A stretch of DNA of 64,000 bases from Cinclus cinclus (GCF_963662255.1 NC_085072.1:3621001-3685000); one strand, 5' to 3'; shown: positions 23,492 to 36,075, counted from the stretch's first letter. Translations and numbers: made by a program. Notes: generated by a model from the sequence alone, not told the origin.

Positions 23492-24748
23492 GGGGATGGA
23501 TGATGGATGGATGGATGATGGATGGAGGGATGATGGATGGATGGAGGGATGGATGGATGGATGGATGGATGATGGATGGAGGGATGATGGATGGATGGAT
23601 GGATGGATGGATGGATGGATGGATGGAGGGATGGATGGATGGAGGGATGGATGGAGGGATGGATGGATGATGGATGGATGGATGGATGATGGATGATGGA
23701 TGATGGATGGATGATGGATGATGGATGATGGATGGATGATGGATGGATGATGGATGGATGGATGATGGATGGATGGATGGATGGATGGATGGATGAATGG
23801 ATGGATGATGGACGGATGGATGGATGATGGATGATGGATGGATGATGGATGGATGGATGGATGGATGATGGATGATGGATGGATGATGGATGGATGGATG
23901 GATGGATGATGGATGATGGATGGATGGATGGATGGATGATGGATGATGGATGGATGGATGGATGGATGATGGATGGATGGATGATGGATGATGGATGGAT
24001 GGATGGATGGATGGATGGATGATGGATGATGGATGGATGGATGGATGGATGGAGGGATGGATGGATGGAGGGATGGATGGAGGGATGGATGGATGATGGA
24101 TGGATGGATGGATGATGGATGATGGATGATGGATGGATGATGGATGATGGATGATGGATGGATGGATGATGGATGATGGATGATGGATGGATGATGGATG
24201 GATGGATGATGGATGGATGGATGGATGGATGGATGGATGGATGGATGAATGGATGGATGGATGGAGGGATGGATGGATGGATGGATGGATGGATGATGGA
24301 TGGATGATGGACGGATGGATGGATGATGGATGATGGATGGATGATGGATGGATGGATGGATGGATGGATGATGGATGATGGATGGATGGATGGATGGATG
24401 ATGGATGGATGGATGGATGGATGATGGATGATGGATGGATGGATGATGGATGATGGATGGATGATGGATGGATGGATGGATGGATGATGGATGATGGATG
24501 GATGGATGGATGGATGATGGATGGATGGATGATGGATGATGGATGGATGGATGGATGGATGGATGATGGATGATGGATGGATGGATGGATGGATGGATGG
24601 ATGATGGATGATGGATGGATGGATGGATGGATGGATGGATGATGGATGGATGGATGGATGATGGATGATGGATGGATGGATGGATGGATGGATGATGGAT
24701 GGATGGATGGATGGATGGATGGATGGATGGATGGATGGATGATGGATG
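23492..24748. repeat. GGAT/GATG tetranucleotide satellite with ATGATGG interruptions, 1.26 kb
   Basis: Long runs of GGATGGATGGATG are broken at irregular intervals by GATGATGG and by GAGGGATGG variants. Parts of the pattern recur at larger scale (for example 23497-23830 resembles 24050-24330). Open frames of up to 532 codons come from the repeat only. Confidence 0.98.
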
Positions 24749-25727
24749 TGGGAGAGGGGAGCCCAGGGGCGCTGGGTTTGCCTGGAGCTGACGGGAGGTG
24801 GAGTGTGGCTTCCCCGGGCAGGGGAGGCTCTGCCAGGGGGACAAAGGAGCCAGGAGTGTGGGTGGTGGTGCTCGGCTCAGGGATGAATGGGGATGAACAT
24901 CCTTCTTCCCCTGAACTGATAGCTCGGCCTAATAACCTAAAATATATATATATCAAATAGTAGTGGGGAAGCTGAATCACATTTTTGGGGGTTCAGTATC
25001 TGTGCAGCCCCGGTTTTGGGGGGGGACAGGGCTCCCCATGCTGGCAGCCTGGCAGTGTTTTACAGGGATTTTGGGGCTAAAGAGAAGCAGGGTTTTACTC
25101 TCAGCAGCTCGGGGGGCCTTGGTGCCACCCGTGCCATGGGCATTGGGACAGCCTGGAAAAATCCATCCTGCTGCTTGGCATCAACAGCGATGGACCAACA
25201 ACCACTTCCTGCCCTCACTGGGGGCTGCTGGGCCCTGGGCAGGGTGGTCTGGGTGGAAATCCGGCCCCGTCCTGGCCCTGGAAATCTCCAGGGATGGAGG
25301 TGAGCAGGAAAACACTCGCTTTGTTCAGGGGGTCACGGCTTGTTCAGCCCACTGAAAGCAGTGTGCCGAAAATCAGGATTTTTATTTGTCCCCAAAATAT
25401 CGTTCTATGTAAAGGAAGGACGATAGAAGGGAACAGCCTGAGCAGGGGTTGGGGTGAGGGTGAACTTGTCCGAGTGAATCCCGCAGCGATCACACCCTGC
25501 CTCATCCTGCGCTGCCCCCGGGCCGGCGGCGCTCCGGGCAAGGCTGTGGGATCTGGCCGGATTTGGGAAAACAAGGCCGTTCCTGTAGGTGTGTGACTGC
25601 GCTGACCCACATTCACAAACTCTGGCACCCAGCTCCGCTCCCGGCTCCGCCGCCGCCAAAATAAACCCAGCCCGGCTCTCACAGCTCCCGCCTGCTCCTC
25701 GGGGGGAGCAGGGGCTGGGCTCCATCA

Positions 25728-26460
25728 CCTCTGGATCTGCACCCCAAAACCCCCGGATCTGCACCCCAAAACCTCCGGATCTGCACCCCAAAACTCCCAG
25801 ATCTGCACCCCAAAACCCCCAGCTCTGCACTCCATCACCTCTGGATCTACACCTCAAAACCCCCGGATCTGCACCCCAAAACCCCCAGATCTGCACCCCA
25901 AAACCCCCGGATCTGCACCCCAAAACCCCCAGCTCTGCACTCCATCACCTCTGGATCTACACCTCAAAACCCCCGGATCTGCACCCCAAAACCCCCAGAT
26001 CTGCACCCCAAATCCCCCGGATCTGCACCCCAAAACCCCCAGATCTGCACTCCATCTCCTCTGGATCTCCAACTCAAAACCCCCGGATCTGCACCCCAAA
26101 ACCCCCAGATCTGCACCCCAAAACCCCCGGATCTGCACCCCAAAACCCCCAGATCTGCACTCCATCTCCTCTGGATCTGCAACTCAAAATCCCCCGGATC
26201 TGCACCCCAAAACTCCCAGATCGGCACCCTAAACCCCTCCAGATTTACACCCCAAAACTCCCGGATCTGAACTCTAAAACTCCCAGATCTCTACTCCATA
26301 AGTCCTGGATATGAACCCCAAAAAATCTGCACCCTTTAACTCCCAGATCACCACCCAATAACCCCTAGATTTGTACCCCATAAACCCCAGGTCTACACTC
26401 CAAATACCCCAGACTTACACCCCAAAACTCCTCAGATCTACACCCCAAAACCTGCGGGTC
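25728..26460. repeat. 22-bp minisatellite (GATCTGCACCCCAAAACCCC)
   Basis: More than 30 copies with G/A alternation (CCGGATCT or CCAGATCT) and a regular higher-order variant CTCCATCACCTCTGGATCT every four to six units. Decays toward the right end. Confidence 0.97.
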
Positions 26461-28415
26461 CCCCACACCTCCCCGTCCCCCAGACTGGAGGCGTTGAAGA
26501 TTTAAACCTCCTTGACCTTCCCGTCTCCTGTGAGGATTTAACAATAAAGCCTCAACTTTTCGGTTCAACGAGGGTTTTGCAACATTCCCGGCATCTATCC
26601 CTCGGCAGAGAGTTTGAAAATAAAATAAATAAATAAGAGAAAATGCGTGTGATCCTGGAAAACAAGGAATGAAACGGAGTGTGGTGGGATGGGGCTGGGT
26701 CCTGAGGAAGAGCTGGGCTGTGCAGCCCCAGCCGTGTTTTTTTGGGGTCTGAGCCATCACCCCCTGATCCGTGGAGCAGGATTCTGCTGTCCCTGCACAC
26801 ACACAAAGTCTCTAAACAAAATAACCTCCTCAAACCCTTCTGGCTGGGGGAGGAGGCTCTGCCTGTCTGGCTGGGTCGGCAGTGAATGACCCCACTGTTT
26901 TACATGTGCTGCTGAAAGATTTTGATGAGTCACGAGCTATTTCTGTAAATAATTAAAAAAAAAAAAAGGCAAAAGAAAAAGAAGGAAATGGATATTTAAC
27001 ATTAACAAAAAAAAAAAAAAATGGGGCCCCATGAACATTCATCTTTGGAAGATGGGAAAATGAAAGACTTCCCCCAAAATTTCCTGCATTCCCTCCAATC
27101 TGTGCTCTGTCCTGGGGGACTGTGGGTTGGTTTGGGGACAAAGGCACAGGGACATCGTGGCAGCCCCGCCACTGCCACCCACCCTGGTGACAGCTGGGGA
27201 CAACATCTGGGGGGTCAGTGTTGCTGGGGAAGGGTCACAGGGCAGGGACTGAGCATCCTTTGCAGGGGCTGGAGCTGCAAAAAGCACCCTGAGAAGCACC
27301 CAGGGATGGGGAGGAGCCCCCTCAGCCACTTTGGGGTTCTCACAGGGCCCCTGGGAAGGGTCCAAAGCTCCCCAGGACATCCCTGGGCACCACGGGCAGC
27401 TGGATCCTGCTCAGGGCAGGACGTGGAGCCACACTCAGCCACAAGGTCCCCTTTGTCCTCCCTCCTGTCCTGGGTTTCTGCACTGACGGGGATGAGCTGA
27501 GGCTCTTGGAGAGGTTGGGGTGGCAGAAGTGGGAGCTGACACCCATCCAGGCCACGCTCCCACCATTCCTGGGCTTTTTTTCTCCCCATTTTTAGAGCCC
27601 CCAAAACAGGGGGTTCACAGCAACCCCATGGGTGGCCCAGGAATGAGTAGCCTGAGGATTTTGGGGTCCCTTCTCAGCCCCAATCCCAGGGGATGCAGCC
27701 ACAGAGACCCCAGGACACTGGAGACTCAGGGAAAGCTCAGATCTCGGAGCAAGAACCCTCTGGCTACTTCCCTTCCTGACCTTAATATTCCAATTTCTTC
27801 ATGTTCATTTAAGGAAAAAAAACAACCCCCCAAAACCAGAGCTTTTCCTCCTTTTTTTTTTTTTTTGTTCTTTGGAGGTATCTGGAAGTTGTGCTGGCTC
27901 TGGGTTATCCAAGGCAGGGACTTCCCCCAGTTGTGCTTCAGGGGTGTGCAAAAATCCCGTGGATTTGGGGCAAAGTCTTGGGGTGTGTAAAAATTCCACG
28001 GGTTTGGGGAAAAGCATTGGGGTGTGGAAAAATCCTGTGGATTTGGGGCAAAGCATCAGCCCAGCCAGAGAGAAGAGAGGGATCCATGTGGATACAGCTC
28101 TGGAGCACCGGAGGGAAGAGCAGGAAAGGGGTGGGTGCCTCCTGCCAGCGTTTTTTGGGGTGCAGGAAGTTGTTGTGCACCAGGCTGGGGTGAATGGTCC
28201 CCTCCAGTGTCCCGTCCAATCCACAGACTGGTTTTGCAATCAAACTGGGAGAGCTTTCATGTCCGCGCCAAGAAAAAAAACAACAACAATAACAACAACA
28301 GCAAAAAGGGATAAAAAGTTTCTGGTTGAAAAGTTAAAATCTCCAAGTGTTAAATCCATTGGAGCCAGGGGTGCTCCCAGCCAGGACCTCAGGGAGCTGT
28401 GGGAGTGAGGGAGGA

Positions 28416-28712
28416 TGGGGACACTGGGAGAGGATGGGGACACTGGGAGGGGACAGGGACACTGGGAGGGGATGGGGACACTGGGAGGGGATGGGAACAC
28501 TGGGAGGGGATGGGGACACTGGGAGGGGATGGGAACACTGGGAGGGGACGGGGACACTGGGAGGGGATGGGGACACTGGGAGGGGATGGGAACACTGGGA
28601 GGGGATGGGGACACTGGGAGGGGATGGGGACACTGGGAGGGGATGGAGACACTGGGAGGGGATGGAGACACTGGGAGGGGACGGGGACACTGGGAGGGGA
28701 CAGGGATACTGG
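28416..28712. repeat. 19-bp minisatellite (GGGGACACTGGGAGGGGAT)
   Basis: About 16 copies with minor A/G changes. G-rich on the plus strand. Confidence 0.97.
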
Positions 28713-28767
28713 GGAAGAATGAGTGCTCCTGCTCCCCCGCTTTTCCAGGGGCTGCTGTTGGCCCATC

Positions 28768-28865
28768 CCCATCCCCATCCCATCCCATCCCATCCCATCC
28801 CATCCCATCCCATCCCATCCCATCCCATCCCATCCCATCCCATCCCATCCCATCCCATCCCATCC
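28768..28865. repeat. (CATCC)n pentanucleotide array
   Basis: About 19 near-perfect copies. The same pentamer family, on one strand or the other, also occurs at 49791-49858 and 63701-63735. Confidence 0.98.
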
Positions 28866-29084
28866 CAGCTGCAGGAGGCCACCAGAGAAACAGAAATTCC
28901 CACCAATCCTCCCAGTAAACACTTTGGGGACTGGAAGGAGCTGGGGAGGGGGAGCTGGGAACCCAAACCCCCAGAGCAGCTGCAGCCCCCAACTCACCCC
29001 AACACCGATGGAACAGATGAAGCCACTTTGCCCCTTCTCCTTCCTGGAAGGATTTTCTGGGAGAATTCCCTCACTGAAAAAGGG

Positions 29085-29205
29085 GGTCAGGAATGGGGAA
29101 GGAGCTGCCCAGGGAAGTGATGGAATCCCCATCCCTGGAGGTTTTCAAGTTGGGGATCACACCCAGACCTCAGAGCCCAATAATTCCATGAATTCTGTAA
29201 AAAAC
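29085..29205 (+). mobile_element. CR1-like LINE 3' fragment
   Basis: The stretch containing GAGCTGCCCAGGGAAGTGAT and CCATCCCTGGAGGTTTTCAA resembles the avian CR1 3' region in sense orientation. It is followed by CCATGAATTCTGTAA, similar to the CR1 terminal ATTCTGTG-type repeats. It is short and degraded. Confidence 0.7.
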
Positions 29206-29306
29206 TCTTTTGAGTTTTTGTTCATTCTTTTTTTTTTTTTTTTTTTTTCCAAATTCCCCCCAATAACCTTAAGCAAACCAGGCCAGCAGCACGATAGGTA
29301 ATTTCT

Positions 29307-29312
29307 TTTATT
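29307..29312 (-). terminator. FOXP4: Polyadenylation signal AATAAA for FOXP4
   Basis: Plus-strand TTTATT reads AATAAA on the minus strand, in the context ATGCAATAAAAG. A non-repetitive block just upstream in transcript direction (29320-29420) looks like a conserved 3' end. Confidence 0.6.
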
Positions 29313-31324
29313 GCATTTTATAATGCCATTGTCCATACAGATTACATGCAGCTAGACCTACTGTACAAGGGTTTACCGTCTGCCCACGCAGACACACGGA
29401 GCTCGGAGTACAAATACACAGCCAGGCGATTTCCTTTATACAGCACGAGGAGGGAGGGAAGGAGGGAGAAAGGGAAGGCAGGGAGGGAGGGAAGGGGTCA
29501 CTTTTTACACATCCGCCCTCCCCTCCGCCCCCTCGGACCTCACCCCACCTCGCCAGCATCACCTTCCCACCCAGCGCCGCAGAGGATGGGAATAAAACAG
29601 GGAAGAAAAAAAAAATAATAATAATAATAAAAAAATTAATAAACAACAGGAAAAGGTCGTGGCAGCGCTGGCGCTTCCCGGCGGGGGGATGTCCCCAATT
29701 TGTCGCGGCTCCATCCCCTCCCAGCCCCCGGCTCTGGTCTGTCCCGACCTTCCCCAACGCTTCCAGGACAAAAACCTAGATCCAGGGGGATGCTGAGGGC
29801 CGTGAGGTTGGCCAGGGGGTGTAAACAAATCAAAGAAACCCTTTGGTTTGATGCAGGTTCAGCTGCTGCTCTGCTGTCCCCTCTCTCCAGCAGCCCCTCC
29901 CTCCCAGCACTGGGTTCTGACCCCCTTCCCCAGGTTTAGGGAAAAGAAATCATTGAGGAATTAAAATTATTAATTAAAAAAACCCCAAAGAACAACAACA
30001 AAAAAAACCCCAAAAACAAAACAAAACAAAAAAACTAACCAAAAACAAACAAAAAAAACACACACAAAAAAAAAACACCAAAAAAAAAAAAACCAAAAAA
30101 AAAAAGAAACCAACCAAACAAACATGGAAAAGTAAATAATTCCTTCAGTGGGAGATACCAGAAAAATGCCTTTAGGTCCAGGGAGGTGCCTCCCCTCACA
30201 GACGTGCCCCAAGGGTGGAGAGAAACGGGAAATAAACCACAAAAATACAGAATAAACCCAACCCCCCACCCAAAAAAAAAAAAAATTGTGTTGGTAGGTT
30301 GAAAGCCAGAATATCTCTATCTTCAATATATACAGACACACAATTCTGCCACGTGTTTGGTCCTTGATCCTCCCTCCTGCAGCGTTTGAGGTAAAACTCG
30401 CAGAATTCCGGAAAATTCCAACCAAAAAAAATGAACCAGAGGGGTGGGAGAGGAGGAGGCAGCGAAGCAGGAGGGGAGCAGTACCTGGGCTCAGGTGGGA
30501 TCCTGCAGAGGTGGCCAGGCTGGGTGGGGGTAAGAAAAGGAATTAAATTTACCCCTGAGTATAAAAATGGGCACGTTTCCCTTTGGAATCGTGGAATTCC
30601 CAGGGGGAAAAGGCATCACCTGGAGCCACTGGGCTTTTCCAAACCTGTGTATTGTGTTTCAAAGGAAAAAAAAAAAACCCTCTTTTATATTTATATATTT
30701 ATTTATATATATATAATATATAGGGAGTGCTCTTGGGAGCTGGGCTGGGGCCAAGGAGGGTCGGGAATTCTTGGAGCAGAGGGGAAGGAGCTGGGTGGTC
30801 CTCAGGGGTTTGGGGGTGATGGTGAGGATTTTGGTTGAATCCGTGGGGAACTGGAGGCCTTGGGATACAATTTGGGGGGTGTTTGTACCTCTGGAAAAGC
30901 TTAAAAAAAAATAATCACACCCCGAGGAGGTGGGGGGGGGGGAAAATAAAAAAGGGAGAGGAGGAAGGTGAAGAAAAAGATCCAGGAATGGGAAAAATGG
31001 GGAGCAGCCACTGAACCCCCAAAAAAATCAGTGAGGAGGTTGAACAGCATGGGCTGGCAAAGAGGGACAATAATTCCCAAAAATCCCAAAAGCCTGGATG
31101 GAGGCAGAGATTCCCTGTAGAGGGTGAGGGGTGGCCGAGCTTCCCAAAATCCGGCTGGTCCCACCCTTCCTGCTCCTCGCTGGGAATAAAGCAGCAAGAG
31201 GTGATAAAACCCCCATGGTAGCTGTAAACTTGTTCCAAAAATGAGTTAAATTAAAGAGTGGGGGGAAAGGGGGAATGGAAAAAAAAAAGGAAAAAATGGG
31301 GGGAAAAAAGAAGAATGGAAAAAA

Positions 31325-31975
31325 GGAAAGTTTAGGAAAGTTTAGGAAAGGAAAGTTTAGGAGAGTTTAGGAGAGTTTAGGAAATTTCAGGAAAGGAAAG
31401 GAAATTTCAAGAAAGGAAAGTTCAGGAAAGGAAAGGAAAGGAAAGTTTCAGGAAAGGAAAGTTTCAGGAAAGTTCAGGAAAGTTCAGGAAAGGAAAGTTC
31501 AGGAAAGGAAAGTTCAGGAAAGTTTCAGGATAGTTTCAGGAAAGTTTCAGGAAAGTTTCAGGAAAGTTTCAGGAAAGTTTCAGGAAAGGAAAGTTTCAGG
31601 AAAGTTTCAGGAAAGTTTCAGGAAAGGAAAGTTTTAGGAAAGGAAAGTTTCAGGAAAGGAAAGTTTCAGGAAAGTTTCAGGAAAGTTTCAGGAAAGGAAA
31701 GTTTTAGGAAAGGAAAGTTTCAGGAAAGGAAAGGAAAGTTTCAGGAAAGTTTCAGGAAAGTTTCAGGAAAGGAAAGTTTTAGGAAAGGAAAGTTTCAGGA
31801 AAGTTTCAGGAAAGTTTCAGGAAAGTTTCAGGAAAGTTTCAGGAAAGTTTCAGGAAAGGAAAGGAAAGGAAAGGAAAGGAAAGGAAAGGAAAGGAAAGGA
31901 AAGGAAAGGAAAGGAAAGGAAAGGAAAGGAAAGGAAAGGAAAGGAAAGGAAAGGAAAGGAAAGGAAAGGAAAGGA
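31325..31975. repeat. GGAAAGTTTCA satellite ending in (GGAAA)n
   Basis: About 50 short units of GGAAAGTTTCA, GGAAA and AGGAAAGTTTTA pass into about 120 bp of perfect GGAAA. Low-complexity A/G-rich sequence continues to 32260. It lies inside the inferred FOXP4 3' untranslated region, where the transcript would be pyrimidine-rich. Confidence 0.97.
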
Positions 31976-32236
31976 AAAAGGGAAAGAAAGGAAATTGGAG
32001 GGAAAAGGGAAAGAAGGAAAAAAAAATAAAGAAAAAAAGAAAAAATATAAAAGAAAAAAGGAAAAGGAAAGAAGGGGAAAATGGGAATAAAGAAAAATGA
32101 GGGCAAAAATAAAAGGAAAATAAGGGGATAAAGCAAAAATAAAAAGGAAGAGAGGAAAAAGGGGGAATAAGGGAATAAAGAAAAAGGAAGAAAAAAGGAG
32201 AAGAGGAAAAGGGAAAAACGGGAAAAGGGAGCGAGA

Positions 32237-32267
<31 letters not shown>

Positions 32268-33017
32268 GGGGGAAAAAAATAAAGCAGACGGGAAAATCCA
32301 CGGTGCCTCGCAGCTGCTTGGGCAGCACAAGGGGGGCTCGGTTGGTGCCCCCCAGCCCGGGCAGGGTCTTTGGTGGTCGGGAATGTGCCGGGAATGCGCC
32401 GGGAATGCGCCGGGAGCGCGCCGGGAATGCGCCGGGAGCGCGCGGGGCTGTCCCGGCACTCGAGCCGCGGGCACGGGTGACACCTAGAGGGGTGTCGGGG
32501 GGAGCAGGGAAAATCCCGGGACTGGGGCACGGGAGAGACCCCCGGGCACCGCCCCGCCCAGCCGGGTCACCCCCGGGGACCCAGGGGTGGCACAGGGGTG
32601 GCACAGGGACACCCCCAGTCCGGGGATGCACCGGGCAAGGAAAAGGATGAGGGGAGTCCAGGATCACCCTGGGGACACCCCACAGCACCAGGAGACCCTC
32701 GGGGCGGCCCCACAGGTGACACATGGGGACAGGTGACACATGGGGACAGGTGACACCTTCCCCCACCTACAGCTCTGCGTGTGCCGTTTTCACCCCAAAA
32801 AGTGGTTCCAGGGATGCCAGCAGTGACACAGCACCCACCCCCCCCCCCCCTCCCCCGGGAATGTCTCATCCTGGGATAACGGGGATGGAGAGGGATGGAG
32901 GAGACCTCGGGGTCACTTCTGGCCTTAAAAAACAGAGCGGCTCCAGGTCCATCATAGCGAGTCCCTCAGGAACCTGCTGGGTGCCAGGACAGCCAGAGCC
33001 AGCCTGGCTGTGCCAGG

Positions 33018-33200
33018 GGAGGGGATAAATCCCAGGGAAGGGGATAATTCCCAGGGAAGGGGATGAACCCCAAGGAAGGGGATGAATCCCCGGGAAGGGG
33101 ATGAACCCCAAGGAAGGGGATGAACCCCAAGGAAGGGGATGAATCCCAGGGAAGGGGATGAACCCCAAGGAAGGGGATGAATCCCAAGGAAGGGGATGCT
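33018..33200. repeat. About 20-bp tandem repeat (GGGATGAACCCCAAGGAAGG)
   Basis: Nine to ten copies with CCAGGGAA and CCCGGGAA variants, in the FOXP4 3' untranslated region. Confidence 0.94.
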
Positions 33201-33828
33201 CCTGAAGGAAGGGAATGCTCCCCAAAGCCGCCATGGGACACTGGGAATGCCACACTGCCTCCCAGGAGGAGCACTGGGTACCCACGTCACCACCCCAGAA
33301 AGAAAGAGCAGGGAGAAGAGGGGTGTTTGGTTGTGTTGTTCTCGTTATTATTAATTTTTTGTGTGTGTGGTTTTATATGTTTTTTGTTTTTTGTTTTTTT
33401 TTTTTTTGGCACGAATACCATCTGTTCACCTGAACTACGGACCTTCTGTCTCTAGAAATCTTTTGGTATCTTCCCATCTGGACACAAACAAAAGGATGAG
33501 GAAAAGAAAATATGAAAAGCAGAATTCCCCCCCCTCCCCACCAGCAGCAGGCTTGGCTTGGAGGCCACAGCCAGATTTGGCCACCACGGGGATCCTCCAG
33601 GGCCAGCTTTGATGACCCCCGGGTCCCCTGCAGGTGCTCAGCCGTGGGGATGAACCCCTCTGCTCCACCACACCCCTGCACCAGGTTTGGGGGTGGAACG
33701 GGAGGCACAGGGAGACTTTCCCTGAAGTGAAATGGGATCAGGGAGGAGGCAAATCCCTGCTGGAGGTGGCAGTGCTGTGGCCAATGTCCAGCAGGAAGGA
33801 GGGAGCTGTGTCCTCACTGCCAGCACTG

Positions 33829-34143
33829 CTGGGATGGTCAGCACTGCTAGGGGTGGTCAGCACTGCTGGGGATGGTCAGCACTGATGGTCAGCACTGTTA
33901 GGGGTGGTCAGCACTGATGGTCAGCACTGCTGGGATGGTCAGCACTGATGGTCAGCACTGCTAGGGGTGGTCAGCACTGATGGTCAGCACTGATGGTCAG
34001 CACTGATGGGATGGTCAGCACTGTTAGGGGTGGTCAGCACTGCTAGGGGTGGTCAGCACTGATGGTCAGCACTGCTAGGGATGGTCAGCACTGATGGTCA
34101 GCACTGCTAGGGGTGGTCAGCACTGTTAGGGGTGGTCAGCACT
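33829..34143. repeat. GGTCAGCACTG repeat
   Basis: Over 15 copies of GGTCAGCACTG spaced by GATG, CTAGGGGT or CTGGGATG. In the FOXP4 3' untranslated region. Confidence 0.95.
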
Positions 34144-34833
34144 TGTGGGACCAGCAGCCCCCCCAACCAGCTGGGGCTCAGGAAGAGTGGGCAAGCTGGG
34201 AGGCCGCTCTGCTTGCCAGGCAGAGGTGACAAGGGGACACCGTCCCACCACCGGGCTGCTCCGTGTCCATCCCAGCTCCGTGACAAACCCCACGTCCAGC
34301 AGAGCATTCAGCCCCGTTCCTGCTGTTTCTTCCCCCAAAGCTGCGTGGAGGCAGCACGTGGGCAGGGTCCACGATCCCTCCGTAGTGCAAAACCCACCGG
34401 GGGCTGCAGAGGTGACAGCGGGGTCCTGCCATCGCTCCCCGGGGCTCGGGCACCGCGGGGGAAGAGGGGACGGAGGTGCCTTCCCTGCAGGAGGAACCAT
34501 TTTGGACAGCAACAACCAACCTACCATCCTCGTCCACCAGTCACTAACCAAGGGAGGAGGGCAGGAAAAGTCCAGCTCTTGGGGTTTTGCTTCTCGTGTC
34601 GTGGCGGGGCCAGTCCGTCCCCGGGCAGTGTCAGCGTGAGGGACACGCCAGCAGCAACAGGTCGGTGTGGTTGTCATTGTCACTGTCCCAAGGAAAACCT
34701 TTTGCTTTGTGGAAGTGCCTTGAAAGAACAAGGATAACACCAAGGTCACCTTGAAGAGGTGGGAGCGTCACTTGGTCTCCATCCGGGAGGGTGGGAAGGG
34801 TTTGCCCCTCGGTGGGGGAGGAGGAAGGAGTCC

Positions 34834-34978
34834 TTAGGACAAGTCTTCCACCGGCAGCTCCTCCTCCAGGTCCCTGTCGTCGGGGATCGTCACATTCTGG
34901 TTGGTGGTGGCCATCAGTGACACGGGCCTGCTGTCGTCCTCCGCCTCGGCTGGCTCCTCCTTCACGTGCACGGGGTGG
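34834..34978 (-). CDS. FOXP4: FOXP4 last coding exon and stop
   Basis: The exon reads H-P-V-H-V-K-E-E-P-A-E-A-E-D-D, including the conserved V-K-E-E SUMO-type site. It then has a spacer and the acidic end D-D-R-D-L-E-E-E-L-P-V-E-D-L-S with TAA at 34836-34834. The middle (S-L-M-A-T-T-N-Q-N-V) resembles FOXP2 more than human FOXP4. Confidence 0.96.
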
Positions 34979-35637
34979 CTGTGGGCAAGGGGAGCCTTCA
35001 GCCTCGAGGAGTTGGGTCCCACCACCCAAAACCTCAACAAGTTTCTGGTCCAGAACACCCCTCACCCTGAGGATGGGAGGTTAAAACCCTCCTAGCTTTT
35101 GAGGACAGGAGCCAAAGCTCCCCCTCATCCTGGCAACAGGAGCCCACAAGCAGCTCCTGGTGGTTGTGGGGAGGGAGAGCCTTCAGGATAGGGGAGCTGA
35201 TCCCATCACTCAAAACTCCCTGTATTGTTTTGATTCAGAACATCCCTCACCCTGGGAACAGGAACCAAAACCTCCCTTTCTCTGAGAGCTGCCCACGAGC
35301 AGCTCCTGGTGGCTGTGGGGAGGGAGAGACTTCAGCTCTGGGTTCCATCACCCAAAACTCCCTGAAATTCTTGGTCTAGAACCTCCCCCACCCTGGGGAT
35401 GGGAGCCAAAAGCCCCCTCACCCTGGTGACAGGACCCCAAACCCCCCTCACCCTGAGACCAGCACCCCAAACCCCCCTCATCCTGAGACCAGCACCCCAA
35501 ACCCCCCTCACCCTGCTTACAGGACCCCAAACCCCCCTCACCCCACTGACAGGAGCCCACACAGCTCCCAGTGCCCCCTGTGCCCCCCTCCCTGAGCACC
35601 CCCGTGCCCGTGCCGGCGCTGTCCCAGCCAGGCTGAC
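34979..35637. other. FOXP4 intron with short degenerate repeats
   Basis: This 659-bp intron holds loose copies of a unit with CTCACCCTGGGGATGGGAGC and, at 35405-35570, several copies of CAAACCCCCCTCACCCTGAG. No exon is seen in it. Confidence 0.75.
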
Positions 35638-35804
35638 CTGTACTGCTGTGGGGACAGGCGGGGGCTGTTGCTGCCATTGCTGTTGACCTGCTCCACGGTG
35701 CTGCTGACATCGTCGTGGCCCACGTGCAGCATGGCACTGGCCGAGCTGGTGTTGATCATGGTGGGGCTGTTGAGCAGGGGGAAGCTGCTCTCTGCCAGCG
35801 CAGC
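35638..35804 (-). CDS. FOXP4: FOXP4 coding exon, C-terminal region
   Basis: The 167-bp exon reads [14 protein letters not shown], as in mammals, then a more divergent Ser/Asn-rich part with H-D-D-V and R-L-S-P-Q-Q-Y. The donor is GTCAGC, weaker than consensus because of C at +3. The phase (two bases of a Ser codon) is confirmed by the next exon. Confidence 0.94.
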
Positions 35805-35835
35805 CTGCGACAGGGAGCACGGAGGGGCGTGGAAT

Positions 35836-36075
35836 TAGGGTTGGAAGGTCCTTAAATCCCATCTCATCCCACCCCTGGAATGGGCAAGGACGCCTTTCAC
35901 TATCCCTGTCCAGCCTGGCCTTGGACAATTCCAGGGATGGAGCAGCCACATCTTCTCTGGAGGTCTGTGCCAGGGTCCCCCCATCCTCACAGGGAATGAT
36001 TTCTTCCATATCCCAAACGGAGATTTCCCCTCTTTCAACTCGAACCCGCCCCCCTTGTCCCTCATTTCCTGATGA
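35836..36075 (-). mobile_element. CR1-type LINE 3' fragment in FOXP4 intron
   Basis: On the plus strand it begins GGGTTGGAAGGTCC and continues through GTCCAGCCTGGCCTTGGACA, TTCCAGGGATGGAGCAGCCA and CCCCTTGTCCCTCA. All are hallmarks of the reverse complement of the avian CR1 3' end. It occupies about two thirds of the 358-bp intron between exons at 35804 and 36163. Confidence 0.88.

Larger units (their letters stand above)
21364..29289. other. Intergenic region between MDFI 5' end and FOXP4 3' end
   Basis: No coding exon recognised. Contents: MDFI CpG-rich block to about 21800; CCCCGGGTGGGTGTTGGA-type repeat (21876-22045); CTCTGTCACCCTGTCT-type repeat (22508-22590); duplication copy 2; GATG satellite (23492-24748); unique sequence 24750-25720; 22-bp minisatellite (25728-26460); unique sequence 26460-28400 with no clear features; 19-bp array, CATCC array and a CR1 fragment up to 29205. 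A non-coding 5' exon of MDFI could lie here unseen. Confidence 0.6.
29290..34833 (-). other. FOXP4: FOXP4 3' untranslated region, about 5.5 kb
   Basis: The region runs from the stop codon to about 20 bases past AATAAA at 29312-29307. A block around 33380-33480 and one around 29300-29420 have the mixed composition of conserved untranslated sequence. Between them lie several repeats: a triplet-like GGTCAGCACTG array (33829-34143), a 20-bp array (33018-33200), a CpG-rich GAATGCGCCG array (about 32383-32445), a poly-C run near 32238, a GGAAAGTTTCAGG satellite (31325-31975) and A-rich low complexity (29960-30120). No canonical AATAAA was seen between 34833 and the AT-rich block at about 30690-30720, which contains one TTTATT. 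An earlier non-canonical site is possible. Confidence 0.6.

Noticed and set aside
23382..24980. Open frame of 532 codons rich in Ile-His-Pro-Ser
   Set aside because: It is produced entirely by the GATG satellite; every frame on both strands is open and there are no gene signals.
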